DNA of 64,000 bases from Limnohabitans kasalickyi (lineage in GTDB: Bacteria > Pseudomonadota > Gammaproteobacteria > Burkholderiales > Burkholderiaceae_C), in NCBI GenBank assembly GCA_965234325.1, contig OZ248407.1, forward strand, positions 930,001 through 994,000, read 5' to 3'. Every line of letters begins with the position of its first letter. The stretch's first letter is position 1. Below, one piece after another: positions 41,642 through 50,149 of the stretch. The notes beneath the pieces are model-generated. The model did not search any database. It was not told where the DNA came from and saw only the letters and a list, made by a program, of their open reading frames with translations. Made by a program: the position numbers and the translations under genes.

Positions 41642-42910
41642 ATGAACGCCACCACCGAACTGATTCAGCAGCATCTGATCGACCCCGAGATCTGTATCCG
41701 ATGCAACACCTGTGAAGCCACTTGTCCGGTGGGAGCGATCACGCACGATTCGCGCAATTACGTGGTCATCGCCGACAAATGCAATCTGTGCATGGCCTGC
41801 GTGCCACCGTGCCCCACGGGCTCGATCGACAACTGGCGCAGCATGCCCAAAGTGGCGGCGTACAGCATCGAAGAGCAATTGACGTGGGACGAGTTGCCCG
41901 CAGCATTGACCGAAGCGGAGTTGCAAGCGGCGGGTGTGTCGGGTGATGCGTCTGTAGAACCGCAAGCCAGCGTCGCTTCAGTCAGCGTCACACCTGGTGA
42001 GGGCGAGTCCTTCAACTCAGGCGCGTTTGGTGCCAGTATGCCGCCATGGTCTGCCGCGCACCCGTACACCAATTTGCATGGTCCCAAAGCGCCGGTCACC
42101 GCCAGCGTGGTGGGCAATGTGCAGGTCAACGAGGCAGGCACTGCGAACGAAACGCACCACATCGTGCTCGACTTTGGCAGCCTGCCGTTTCCTGTGTTGG
42201 AAGGTCAATCGATTGGCATCATCCCGCCCGGTGTGGACGCACAAGGCAAGCCCCACCATGCTCGTCAGTACTCGATTGCCAGCCCACGAAACGGCGAGCG
42301 CCCCGGCTACAACAACCTGTCGTTGACGGTCAAGCGTGTGGTCGAAGACCACCAAGGCAAAGCTGTGCAAGGCGTGGCGTCCAACTTTTTGTGCGACATG
42401 AAAACGGGTGACACGGTGCAGGTGATTGGCCCCTTCGGTGCCAGCTTCTTGATGCCCAACCACCCCAAGTCGAACATCGTGATGATTTGCACGGGCACCG
42501 GCAGCGCGCCCATGCGCGCCATGACCGAGTGGCGTCGCCGATTGCGTGCCAGTGGCAAGTTTGAAGGCGGCAAGCTCATGCTGTTCTTTGGTGCTCGCAC
42601 CCAAGAAGAGTTGCCTTACTTTGGCCCGCTGCAAAAGCTGCCCAAAGATTTCATCGACACCAACTTCGCGTTCTCACGCACGCCTGGCCAGCCCAAGCGC
42701 TACGTGCAAGACCTCATGCGCGAACGCAGCGCCGATGTGTCGGCTCTGCTCAAAGACCCCAACACTTATTTTTATGTGTGCGGTTTGAAGGGCATGGAAG
42801 AGGGCGTGGTCATGGCCTTGCGCGACATCGCCAACGACGCCGGCCTTGGCTGGGACAACGTGGCCCCGGCTTTGAAGCGCGAAGGGCGCTTGCATTTAGA
42901 GACTTATTAA
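41642..42910 (+). CDS. boxA: Benzoyl-CoA 2,3-epoxidase, reductase subunit BoxA
   Basis: Fe-S flavoprotein (422 aa) that passes NADPH electrons to BoxB. The N-terminus has two [4Fe-4S] ferredoxin motifs (CIRCNTCEATCPVGAI and CNLCMACVPPCPTGSI). A linker leads to a ferredoxin-NADP reductase-like domain with the FAD motif RQYSIASP, the NADP site CTGTGSAPMRAM and YVCGLKGMEEGV. The last gene of boxCBA; no box genes follow, and the formate dehydrogenase accessory genes start 47 bp downstream. Confidence 0.96.
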   Translation: MNATTELIQQHLIDPEICIRCNTCEATCPVGAITHDSRNYVVIADKCNLCMACVPPCPTGSIDNWRSMPKVAAYSIEEQLTWDELPAALTEAELQAAGVSGDASVEPQASVASVSVTPGEGESFNSGAFGASMPPWSAAHPYTNLHGPKAPVTASVVGNVQVNEAGTANETHHIVLDFGSLPFPVLEGQSIGIIPPGVDAQGKPHHARQYSIASPRNGERPGYNNLSLTVKRVVEDHQGKAVQGVASNFLCDMKTGDTVQVIGPFGASFLMPNHPKSNIVMICTGTGSAPMRAMTEWRRRLRASGKFEGGKLMLFFGARTQEELPYFGPLQKLPKDFIDTNFAFSRTPGQPKRYVQDLMRERSADVSALLKDPNTYFYVCGLKGMEEGVVMALRDIANDAGLGWDNVAPALKREGRLHLETY

Positions 42911-42957
42911 CCCCTGCCAAACAGCAGGGCAGCGGGGGCAAGTACCATTGCGCCCCT

Positions 42958-43560
42958 ATGAATCACCGACCCTATCTGCAAGTTGCTGTTGTCATGCGCC
43001 GCGAGCGCGTGCCTGGTGCCATGAGTCGATGGCAGACGTGGCGTTGGGTGTTGCACGATGTGGTGGGTCACGATCTCACGCCGCACGAGGCGCACTTTGG
43101 CACCGCACCGCGTTGCTTGCGCCAGACCGATGACGAGCAGTTGTGGCTGCACCCCGGCTTCACCGTTGAACTGTTCAAAGACGATGCCGAGGGCTACTAC
43201 CTCAACAGCACCACGCCCGCACCGTGCTGGTTTGTGCTGTGGCGCATGGAAGAAGAGCCCGCCATCAGCGACGAGGTGATGGCCGTGCCCACGATGGTCA
43301 GCCTGAGTTACCACGATGCTGGCCGTTGGCTGGATGCCCAAGAAAACGTGGACCAAGTGCCCGCCCCGCAAGAGGTGGTGGCGTGGATGAATGAATTCAT
43401 GGACGAGCACTGGGTGGTCGAGGCCAAGCGCCGCAAACGCCCCGACAGCTTCATCGCTTTGAAAGACCGTTTTGGCAACCCCGCGTCGGTGAGCACCGAA
43501 AAAATTCGTGGTGGTGGCATGGGCGGCGGCAACCCTGGAGGCGCAGGCCATGGCCAATGA
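42958..43560 (+). CDS. DUF3305 protein, formate dehydrogenase accessory region
   Basis: 200-aa protein of the DUF3305 family, regularly found in formate dehydrogenase loci of proteobacteria. It begins NHRPYLQVAVVMRRERVPG and carries GFTVELFKDDAEGYYLN and a C-terminal Gly-rich tail. No catalytic motif is visible and the function is unknown. ATG 42958 is used; the longer frame from 42778 overlaps boxA. It is the first gene of the fdh cluster and overlaps the next gene by 11 bp. Confidence 0.85.
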   Translation: MNHRPYLQVAVVMRRERVPGAMSRWQTWRWVLHDVVGHDLTPHEAHFGTAPRCLRQTDDEQLWLHPGFTVELFKDDAEGYYLNSTTPAPCWFVLWRMEEEPAISDEVMAVPTMVSLSYHDAGRWLDAQENVDQVPAPQEVVAWMNEFMDEHWVVEAKRRKRPDSFIALKDRFGNPASVSTEKIRGGGMGGGNPGGAGHGQ

Positions 43561-44176
43561 CGAAACGCCCACTGGCTTTTTAAGCCGCTGGTCGCGCCGA
43601 AAAGCAGAGGTGCGGGAAGGCCGTGTGTTGGATGAACCGCCAGCACCGCCCCCCATCTCGACCCGTGCCGTGCCGCAGTCCAGCGCTCCCCCGTCTGTGC
43701 GTGCGGCCACTGTTCAGCCTACGGCTTCGCCACACGCTGGCCCTGCTTCGCCTTCGCCTCTCGCCGCGAGCGACCTAGATGAAGCGACGGCGCAGGCCGA
43801 GGTGCCAAAACCCGACGCGCCCACCTTGGTGGACGTCGAACAGCTCACGCCTGAGTCCAGCTACGCCAACTTCATGGCCCGCGACGTGGCCCCCGAGGTC
43901 AAAAACGCGGCCATGAAAAAACTGTTCACCGATCCGCACTTCAATGTGATGGATCGCCTAGACATCTACATTGACGACTACGGCATCCCCGACCCCTTGC
44001 CCCTCGCCATGCTGCGTCAAATGACCAGCGCCAAATTTTTAAACTTGTTCGACGACGAGCCCGAGCTTGCCGACACCCCTTCACTCACAGATAGCCCCAC
44101 GCATGACCACGCTGATTTGCGACTGCAACCAGACGCAGCCCCTCGACCCGAAGGCCCTGAGCCAAAGCCTCTCTGA
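43550..44176 (+). CDS. DUF3306 protein, formate dehydrogenase accessory region
   Basis: 208-aa protein of DUF3306, the usual partner of DUF3305. The N-terminal FLSRWSRRKAEVREGR is the family hallmark. A Pro/Ala-rich disordered middle is followed by the conserved MKKLFTDPHFNVMDRLDIYIDDYG. Start ATG 43550. It overlaps the downstream ferredoxin-like gene by 74 bp in another frame, an unusually long overlap. Function unknown; likely a maturation or assembly factor. Confidence 0.85.
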   Translation: MANDETPTGFLSRWSRRKAEVREGRVLDEPPAPPPISTRAVPQSSAPPSVRAATVQPTASPHAGPASPSPLAASDLDEATAQAEVPKPDAPTLVDVEQLTPESSYANFMARDVAPEVKNAAMKKLFTDPHFNVMDRLDIYIDDYGIPDPLPLAMLRQMTSAKFLNLFDDEPELADTPSLTDSPTHDHADLRLQPDAAPRPEGPEPKPL

Positions 44177-46202
44177 AAACCTCACGCTGCACACGGCCTT
44201 GTGCCGTCGTGAAGCGGGTGCGTTTGTCAAAGCCGTGCAAGGCACCGACGATGTCGTGGTCGCCTGCACCCAAGAACAGCGCCTGTTCGGCGACTTGGCC
44301 GTGGAGGCGCAAGCCAAAACCTCGGTCATCAAATTCGTCAACATCCGCGAGACCGGTGGCTGGAGCAGCGATGCCAAAAACGCCGCTCCCAAAATGGCCG
44401 CGTTGTTGGCGGCTGCGCATTTGCCGGAGCCTGAGCCTGTCACCACCGTCACCTTCAAAAGTGCAGGGCGTTTGCTGATCTTGGGCGACATGGACCAAGC
44501 CGAAAAAGCTGCCGCCTTGTTGGCCGACACCTTGAACGTGACGATCTTCACGCAAGGCGCTGGCGACGCGGGTGGTGCGCAAGAGCGCCGCTACCCTGTG
44601 TTGGGTGGCAAAGTGCTGCGCGTGGACGGTTGGTTGGGCGCCTTCACCCTGACGTGGCAGCGCACCAACCCGATTGATTTGGATGTGTGCACCCGCTGCA
44701 ACGCCTGCGTGGCCGCTTGCCCCGAGCAGGCGATTGGTTTGGACTACCAAATCGACCTGAACAAATGCACCTCGCACCGCGACTGCGTGACCGCTTGCGG
44801 TGCCATCGGCGCGATTGACTTTCAGCGTGTGGCGCAAGAAGAAACCGCCGAGTTCGACTTGGTGCTGGACCTGCGCGCCCGCAGCGCCTTCAACCGCCAC
44901 GCCTTGCCGCAAGGCTACTTTCGCGAAGCCAGCGTGGCCAACCTCATGCGTTTGCGTGAGTTGGTGGGCGAGTTTGAAAAGCCCAAGTTCTTTGCCTACA
45001 AACAAAAACTGTGCGCGCACAGCCGCAACGAACAAGTGGGCTGTAACGCTTGCATCGACATTTGCTCGGCCGACGCCGTCAGCTCTGACAAGTCGCGTCA
45101 GCAAATCAAGGTCAACCCCAACCTATGTGTGGGTTGTGGCGCCTGTACCACCGTGTGCCCAACGGGCGCGTTGACCTACGGTTACCCGCGCGCCAGTGAG
45201 CAAGGGCAAAAGCTCAAAACCTTGCTCAGCACCTACCAAAAAGCAGGCGGCAAAGACGCTGTCATCTTGTTGCACAGCCAAGAGGCGGGCCAAGCAGTGG
45301 TGCAAGAGCTGGGCCGTGCGGCGCAGCTCAAGTTGGCGCAAGGCGTGCCTGCGCACGTCATTCCTGTGTCGGTCTGGCACACGGCCAGCTTGGGTCTGGA
45401 GGTGTGGTTGTCGGCCTTGGCCTATGGCGCGGCCCAAGTGCTGGTGCTGGTCACCGCAGAGGAGGCACCGCAATACTTGGACGGTTTGCAAGCGCAGATG
45501 GACCAAGCACAAGCTTTGCTCGAAGGCTTGGGCTTTGCCAAGCCTGCCCAAGCCCCAGTGCAACTGGTGCGCGCCACACAAGCCTTAGAGCTCGATGCCG
45601 AGCTGCAACGCCTCACCACGGGCAAGTCGCGCTTGAACGCGGTGGTGCCCTTGGCCACCTTCGCGGTAGCGGCTGAGAAGCGCAGCACGCTGAATTTCTT
45701 GCTCGACCATTTGTTGGAACATGCACCCGCCCTGAAAGCTGGCACCTCCCCTGAAGCGCTGGCCTTGCCCGCCGATGGCGCTTTGTTGGGCACGGTCGAG
45801 GTCAACAAAGACAGCTGCACCTTGTGCATGAGCTGCGTCAGCGCCTGCCCCGCCAATGCCTTGCAAGACAACCAGCAAGCACCGCAATTGCGCTTCTTTG
45901 AAAAGAATTGTGTGCAGTGTGGCTTGTGTGTCAGCACCTGTCCTGAAAAAGCGCTGAACTTGGTGCCGCGTTTGCTGCTGACACCGCAGCGTAAAGAAGT
46001 GCGCGTGCTCAACGAAACCCAGCCCTACGGCTGCATCCGTTGCCGCAAACCCTTTGGCACGCTCAAAGGCGTCGAGGCCATGATTGGCAAATTGGCCGGG
46101 CACGCCATGTTCCAAGGTGCAGCGCTGGAACGCCTGAAAATGTGCGGTGACTGCCGCGTGATCGACATTTACTCTGCCGGCGACGAGCAAAAAATTCTCT
46201 AA
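44103..46202 (+). CDS. Multi-cluster 4Fe-4S binding protein of fdh locus
   Basis: 699-aa Fe-S protein. At least four ferredoxin-type motifs are present: CTRCNACVAACPEQAIG (about residue 198), CVGCGACTTVCPTGAL (about 340), CTLCMSCVSACPANAL and CVQCGLCVSTCPEKAL near the C-terminus, plus CNACIDIC. The tail has CIRCRKPF...CGDCR. A central region resembles the cobalamin/HdrA-like part of such proteins (VILLHSQEAG). It probably supplies electrons or clusters for formate dehydrogenase. ATG 44103 is used, inside the DUF3306 gene. Confidence 0.85.
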   Translation: MTTLICDCNQTQPLDPKALSQSLSENLTLHTALCRREAGAFVKAVQGTDDVVVACTQEQRLFGDLAVEAQAKTSVIKFVNIRETGGWSSDAKNAAPKMAALLAAAHLPEPEPVTTVTFKSAGRLLILGDMDQAEKAAALLADTLNVTIFTQGAGDAGGAQERRYPVLGGKVLRVDGWLGAFTLTWQRTNPIDLDVCTRCNACVAACPEQAIGLDYQIDLNKCTSHRDCVTACGAIGAIDFQRVAQEETAEFDLVLDLRARSAFNRHALPQGYFREASVANLMRLRELVGEFEKPKFFAYKQKLCAHSRNEQVGCNACIDICSADAVSSDKSRQQIKVNPNLCVGCGACTTVCPTGALTYGYPRASEQGQKLKTLLSTYQKAGGKDAVILLHSQEAGQAVVQELGRAAQLKLAQGVPAHVIPVSVWHTASLGLEVWLSALAYGAAQVLVLVTAEEAPQYLDGLQAQMDQAQALLEGLGFAKPAQAPVQLVRATQALELDAELQRLTTGKSRLNAVVPLATFAVAAEKRSTLNFLLDHLLEHAPALKAGTSPEALALPADGALLGTVEVNKDSCTLCMSCVSACPANALQDNQQAPQLRFFEKNCVQCGLCVSTCPEKALNLVPRLLLTPQRKEVRVLNETQPYGCIRCRKPFGTLKGVEAMIGKLAGHAMFQGAALERLKMCGDCRVIDIYSAGDEQKIL

Positions 46203-46211
46203 ATTATTTGT

Positions 46212-46829
46212 ATGACTGAACCTCACCTGTCCTCCGCCCTCGACGAAGAAACTGCACGCGCCGAGCTCTATGGCCTGATGGCCGAGTTGTTTTACGCGCC
46301 TGCGCGCCCCGAAATGCTGGCGCAGTTGCGCGTGGCCCCGACTGAAGCGCCCGCAGCGGGTGGCTTCCTGGAAGAACCCTGGCGTCAACTGGTCGGCGTG
46401 ACCCGTGACATGGACGATCTGAGCATTCAGCGCGAACACGATGCCTTGTTCGGCGGTGTGGGCAAGCCTGAGGTTTACCTCTATGCCTCGCACTTTTTGA
46501 GCGGCTTTTTGAACGAGAAGCCGCTGGCGCAATTGCGCACCGATCTGGCCGCCTTGGGGCTCACGCGCGACGCCACCACCATGTCTGAAACCGAAGACCA
46601 TGTGTCGTACGTGTTTGAAGTCATGCGTTTCTTGGTGGCCGGTGACGATGTTGCCGTGTCTAACCTCACGCAACAAGCCAAATTCTTTGGCAACCATGTG
46701 CAAACTTGGCTGCCCGCGTTTTGCGATGCCGTGCAAGCCAACCCGCGTGCTCGGTTTTTTGGTGCCTTGGCTGAGTTGGCCCGTGCTTTTGTCAGTGTCG
46801 AGTCGCAAGGCTTCGACATGATGAACTGA
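46212..46829 (+). CDS. TorD/DmsD-family molybdoenzyme chaperone
   Basis: 205-aa all-helical chaperone that binds the Tat signal of a molybdoenzyme and guides cofactor insertion. Visible are ARAELYGLMAELFYAPA, the conserved EHDALFGGVGKPEVYLYASHFL region (short form EHDALFGG) and MSETEDHVSYVFEVMRFL. It lies upstream of fdhX-fdhA, whose product has a Tat signal, so it is probably the dedicated FdhA chaperone. Confidence 0.9.
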   Translation: MTEPHLSSALDEETARAELYGLMAELFYAPARPEMLAQLRVAPTEAPAAGGFLEEPWRQLVGVTRDMDDLSIQREHDALFGGVGKPEVYLYASHFLSGFLNEKPLAQLRTDLAALGLTRDATTMSETEDHVSYVFEVMRFLVAGDDVAVSNLTQQAKFFGNHVQTWLPAFCDAVQANPRARFFGALAELARAFVSVESQGFDMMN

Positions 46830-46856
46830 GCTAATCCACACACTTTTATGGTGTCT

Positions 46857-46885
46857 TGACGTTACTACGTATAAGACAAACGTCA
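46857..46885. promoter_or_regulatory. Inverted repeat TGACGTT-N15-AACGTCA upstream of fdh operon
   Basis: Perfect 7-bp arms (46857-46863 and 46879-46885) with an internal TACGTA palindrome at 46866-46871. It lies in the 112-bp gap between the TorD-like gene and fdhX, upstream of the TGCA palindrome. No known regulator is assigned; a promoter-associated operator is likely. Confidence 0.5.
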
Positions 46886-46897
46886 TTTTTCGATACA

Positions 46898-46917
46898 GTA
46901 TGCAATGTTGTGCATAC
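46898..46917. promoter_or_regulatory. GTATGCA-N6-TGCATAC palindrome upstream of fdhX
   Basis: Perfect 7-bp arms around ATGTTG. Its centre is TGCA-N6-TGCA (46901-46914), the same pattern as the four sites before boxR and boxC, and close to the second boxC site (shared TATGCAAT and TGCA spacing). It ends 24 bp before the fdhX start. This is a candidate BoxR-type operator linking formate oxidation to benzoyl-CoA degradation. Confidence 0.55.
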
Positions 46918-46941
46918 GCACGGACTCAAGAGGAGCAAGAG

Positions 46942-47160
46942 ATGCAAAAAGAACAATCTAAAGACCAAGTCGCGTCATCGCGCCGTGGCTTTTTCATGGG
47001 TGCAGCAGCCGCTGGTGCTGCTGTCGCCGCAGTGTCTGCATTGCCGGGTATGAATGCACCCGAAGCAGTCGCCAAAACACTGCCCCCCGCCCCTGAAAAC
47101 GGTGGCGGTTACAGCTTGAGCGAGCACGTCAAACGCTATTACCAGACCGCCCGCGTCTGA
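46942..47160 (+). CDS. fdhX: Small Tat-signal protein of formate dehydrogenase locus
   Basis: 72-aa protein with a twin-arginine-like N-terminus SSRRGFFMGAAAAGAAVAA, typical of the small formate dehydrogenase region TAT target proteins. The short mature part ends YSLSEHVKRYYQTARV, which is the conserved C-terminal element. ATG 46942 follows AGGAG at 46931-46935. It lies 12 bp upstream of fdhA and may help membrane targeting; its role is not established. Confidence 0.88.
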   Translation: MQKEQSKDQVASSRRGFFMGAAAAGAAVAAVSALPGMNAPEAVAKTLPPAPENGGGYSLSEHVKRYYQTARV

Positions 47161-47172
47161 TCAGGAGCATCT

Positions 47173-50139
47173 ATGTTGTTAACCCGTAAATCTTCCAGTA
47201 CTGCCAGCTCATCGGCTGTTGGTTCTACGTTGGTCAACCGCCTGCAGCGCGGTTTGTCGCAAGCCTTGCCAACTTTGGACCGTCGTGGTTTTCTGCGTCG
47301 CTCCGGTTTGGGCATTGGTGTGGGCTTGGCTGCGACGCAGCTGAGCTTGGTCAAGAAAGCCCAGGCCTCAGGTTTGATGGCTGGCGAAACACCCAGCAAA
47401 ATTGAAGTCAAGCGCACTGTGTGTACCCACTGTTCGGTGGGTTGTGCGGTCGATGCCGTGGTCGAAAACGGCGTCTGGGTTCGTCAAGAAGCGGTGTTTG
47501 ATTCCCCCATCAACCTCGGTGCGCATTGCGCCAAAGGTGCGGCTTTGCGTGAGCACGGCCACGGCGAATTCCGTTTGCGTTACCCCATGAAGCTGGTTAA
47601 CGGCAAGTACGAACGCATCAGCTGGGACACAGCCTTGGACGAAATCAGTGCCAAGTTGTTGGAGCTGCGCAAAACATCGGGTCCAGACAGCGTGTACTGG
47701 ATCGGCTCTTCTAAGCACAACAACGAACAAGCCTATTTGCTGCGCAAGTTTGTGAGCTACTTCGGTAGCAACAACTGTGACCACCAAGCCCGTATTTGCC
47801 ACTCCACCACCGTGGCCGGTGTGGCGAACACCTGGGGCTATGGCGCCATGACCAACTCGTACAACGACATGCAAAACAGCAAGGTCGCGATGTACATCGG
47901 TTCGAACGCGGCAGAAGCCCATCCGGTATCCATGTTGCACATGTTGCATGCCAAAGAAAACGGCTGCAAAGTGATTGTGGTCGACCCACGTTACACCCGC
48001 ACCGCTGCCAAGTCGGATGAGTACGTGCGTATTCGCTCAGGCTCTGACATTGCTTTCTTGTTCGGCCTCTTGCACGTCATCTTCAAGAACGGCTGGGAAG
48101 ACAAAAAGTACATCAACGACCGCGTGTTCGGCATGGACAAGGTCAAAGAAGAAGTCATGGCCAAGTGGACGCTCGACAAAGTCGAAGAAGTCTGCGGTGT
48201 GTCGCCTGAGCAGGTGACCAAGGTCGCCACCATGCTGCACGAAAACAACCCCGGCACCGTGGTGTGGTGTATGGGTCAAACCCAGCACACCATTGGTAAC
48301 GCCATCGTGCGTGCCTCGTGTATCTTGCAATTGGCTTTGGGCAATATCGGCAAGTCCGGTGGCGGCACCAACATTTTCCGTGGCCACGACAACGTGCAAG
48401 GCGCGACAGACGTGGGTCCTAACCCCGACTCGTTGCCTGGCTATTACGGCTTGGTCGAAGGTGCTTGGAAGCATTTCGCCAAAGCGTGGGGCGTGGAATT
48501 CGACTGGCTCAAAGGCCGCTTTGCATCGCCCGCGATGATGAGCAAGCCCGGCATCACCTTGTCACGCTGGATCGACGGCGTGATGGAGAAAAACGAGCTC
48601 ATCGACCAAGACAGCAATTTGAAGGCTGTGTTCTATTGGGGCCACGCTCCTAACTCACAAACCCGCGGTTTGGAGATGAAGCGCGCCATGGACAAGCTCG
48701 ACTTGTTGGTGGTGGTCGATCCCTATCCATCGGCAACCGCCGCCATGGCAGCCATGCCCGGCAAGGCCGAAGACCTCAACCCCAACCGCGCGGTGTACCT
48801 GTTGCCCGCAGCCACACAGTTTGAAACCACGGGCTCATGCACCGCATCGAACCGCTCGATTCAATGGCGTGAGAAGGTCATTGAACCCCTGTGGGAGAGC
48901 CGCACTGATCACATGATCATGTATCAGTTTGCCCAAAAGCTGGGTTTTGGCCCTGAGCTGGTCAAAGGCTACAAACTGCAACAAGTCAAAGGCATGGACG
49001 AACCCATGCCCGAAGACATCTTGCGCGAAATCAACAAGTCGGTCTGGACCATTGGTTACACCGGCCAGAGTCCTGAGCGTTTGAAGGCTCACATGAAGAA
49101 CATGCATTTGTTCGATGTGAAGACCCTCAAGTCCAAAGGCGGCAAAGACAAAGAAACCGGCTACGACTTTGGCGGTGATTACTTCGGTCTGCCTTGGCCG
49201 TGCTACGGCACGCCCGAACTCAAGCACCCTGGCTCGCCCAACCTGTACGACACCTCCAAGCACGTCATGGACGGCGGTGGTAACTTCCGTGCCAACTTCG
49301 GTGTGGAGCGTGAAGGCAAAAACCTGTTGTCCGAAGATGGTTCGCACTCCAAAGGCGCCGACATCACCACGGGCTACCCTGAACTCGACCATGTGTTGCT
49401 CAAGAAATTGGGCTGGTGGGACGAACTCACCGATGCTGAAAAAGCATTGGCCGAAGGCAAGAACTGGAAGACCGACAACTCGGGCGGCATGATCCGCGTG
49501 TTCATGCAAAACCACGGCTGCCACCCGTTTGGCAACGCCAAAGCGCGTGCCGTGGTGTGGAACTTCCCAGATCCAATCCCACAACACCGCGAGCCTTTGT
49601 ATGGCACACGTCCTGACTTGATGGAAAAGTACCCCACGCACGCTGATAAAAAAGCGTTCTGGCGTCTGCCCACCTTGTACAAGACGATCCAAGACAAAAA
49701 CATCGCCGACAAGGTGCACGAGAAATTCCCACTCATCCTCACCTCTGGCCGTTTGGTCGAGTACGAAGGTGGCGGAGAAGAGACCCGATCCAACCCTTGG
49801 TTGGCCGAGTTGCAACAAGAAGCCTACGTGGAAATCAACCCCAAAACGGCTGCCGACCGCGGCATTCGCAACGGCGAGCGCGTGTGGTTGAAGAGCCCCA
49901 CCGGCGCACGCTTGAACGTGCAAGCATTGGTGACCGAGCGCGTGGATTCAGGCACCGTTTGGATGCCCTTCCACTTCTCGGGTCGCTGGCAAGGTGAAGA
50001 CATGCTCAAGTACTACCCCAAGGGCGCCGCGCCTGTGGTGCGTGGTGAAGCGGTCAACACGGCCACCACATACGGTTACGACAGCGTCACCATGATGCAA
50101 GAAACCAAAACCACCGTTTGCGACATCGAACGCGCCTAA
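47173..50139 (+). CDS. fdhA: Formate dehydrogenase, catalytic alpha subunit (Cys type)
   Basis: Molybdenum or tungsten bis-MGD enzyme (988 aa) that oxidises formate to CO2. The N-terminal Tat signal has DRRGFLRRSG (RR at 37-38). A [4Fe-4S] site uses Cys84, Cys87, Cys91 and Cys119 (CTHCSVGC and HCAKGAA). The metal-binding residue is Cys209, next to His210 in QARICHSTTVAG, where E. coli FdnG has selenocysteine. The C-terminal MoPterin-binding domain includes ERVWLKSPTGARL. AGGAG precedes ATG 47173. It is probably periplasmic, attached to the membrane by FdhB and FdhC. Confidence 0.97.
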   Translation: MLLTRKSSSTASSSAVGSTLVNRLQRGLSQALPTLDRRGFLRRSGLGIGVGLAATQLSLVKKAQASGLMAGETPSKIEVKRTVCTHCSVGCAVDAVVENGVWVRQEAVFDSPINLGAHCAKGAALREHGHGEFRLRYPMKLVNGKYERISWDTALDEISAKLLELRKTSGPDSVYWIGSSKHNNEQAYLLRKFVSYFGSNNCDHQARICHSTTVAGVANTWGYGAMTNSYNDMQNSKVAMYIGSNAAEAHPVSMLHMLHAKENGCKVIVVDPRYTRTAAKSDEYVRIRSGSDIAFLFGLLHVIFKNGWEDKKYINDRVFGMDKVKEEVMAKWTLDKVEEVCGVSPEQVTKVATMLHENNPGTVVWCMGQTQHTIGNAIVRASCILQLALGNIGKSGGGTNIFRGHDNVQGATDVGPNPDSLPGYYGLVEGAWKHFAKAWGVEFDWLKGRFASPAMMSKPGITLSRWIDGVMEKNELIDQDSNLKAVFYWGHAPNSQTRGLEMKRAMDKLDLLVVVDPYPSATAAMAAMPGKAEDLNPNRAVYLLPAATQFETTGSCTASNRSIQWREKVIEPLWESRTDHMIMYQFAQKLGFGPELVKGYKLQQVKGMDEPMPEDILREINKSVWTIGYTGQSPERLKAHMKNMHLFDVKTLKSKGGKDKETGYDFGGDYFGLPWPCYGTPELKHPGSPNLYDTSKHVMDGGGNFRANFGVEREGKNLLSEDGSHSKGADITTGYPELDHVLLKKLGWWDELTDAEKALAEGKNWKTDNSGGMIRVFMQNHGCHPFGNAKARAVVWNFPDPIPQHREPLYGTRPDLMEKYPTHADKKAFWRLPTLYKTIQDKNIADKVHEKFPLILTSGRLVEYEGGGEETRSNPWLAELQQEAYVEINPKTAADRGIRNGERVWLKSPTGARLNVQALVTERVDSGTVWMPFHFSGRWQGEDMLKYYPKGAAPVVRGEAVNTATTYGYDSVTMMQETKTTVCDIERA

Positions 50140-50149
50140 GGAGAATTAA

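Noticed and set aside
42778..42957. Upstream extension of the DUF3305 gene into boxA
   Set aside because: Arg/Gly-rich shadow of boxA; the family-like sequence begins at 42958.
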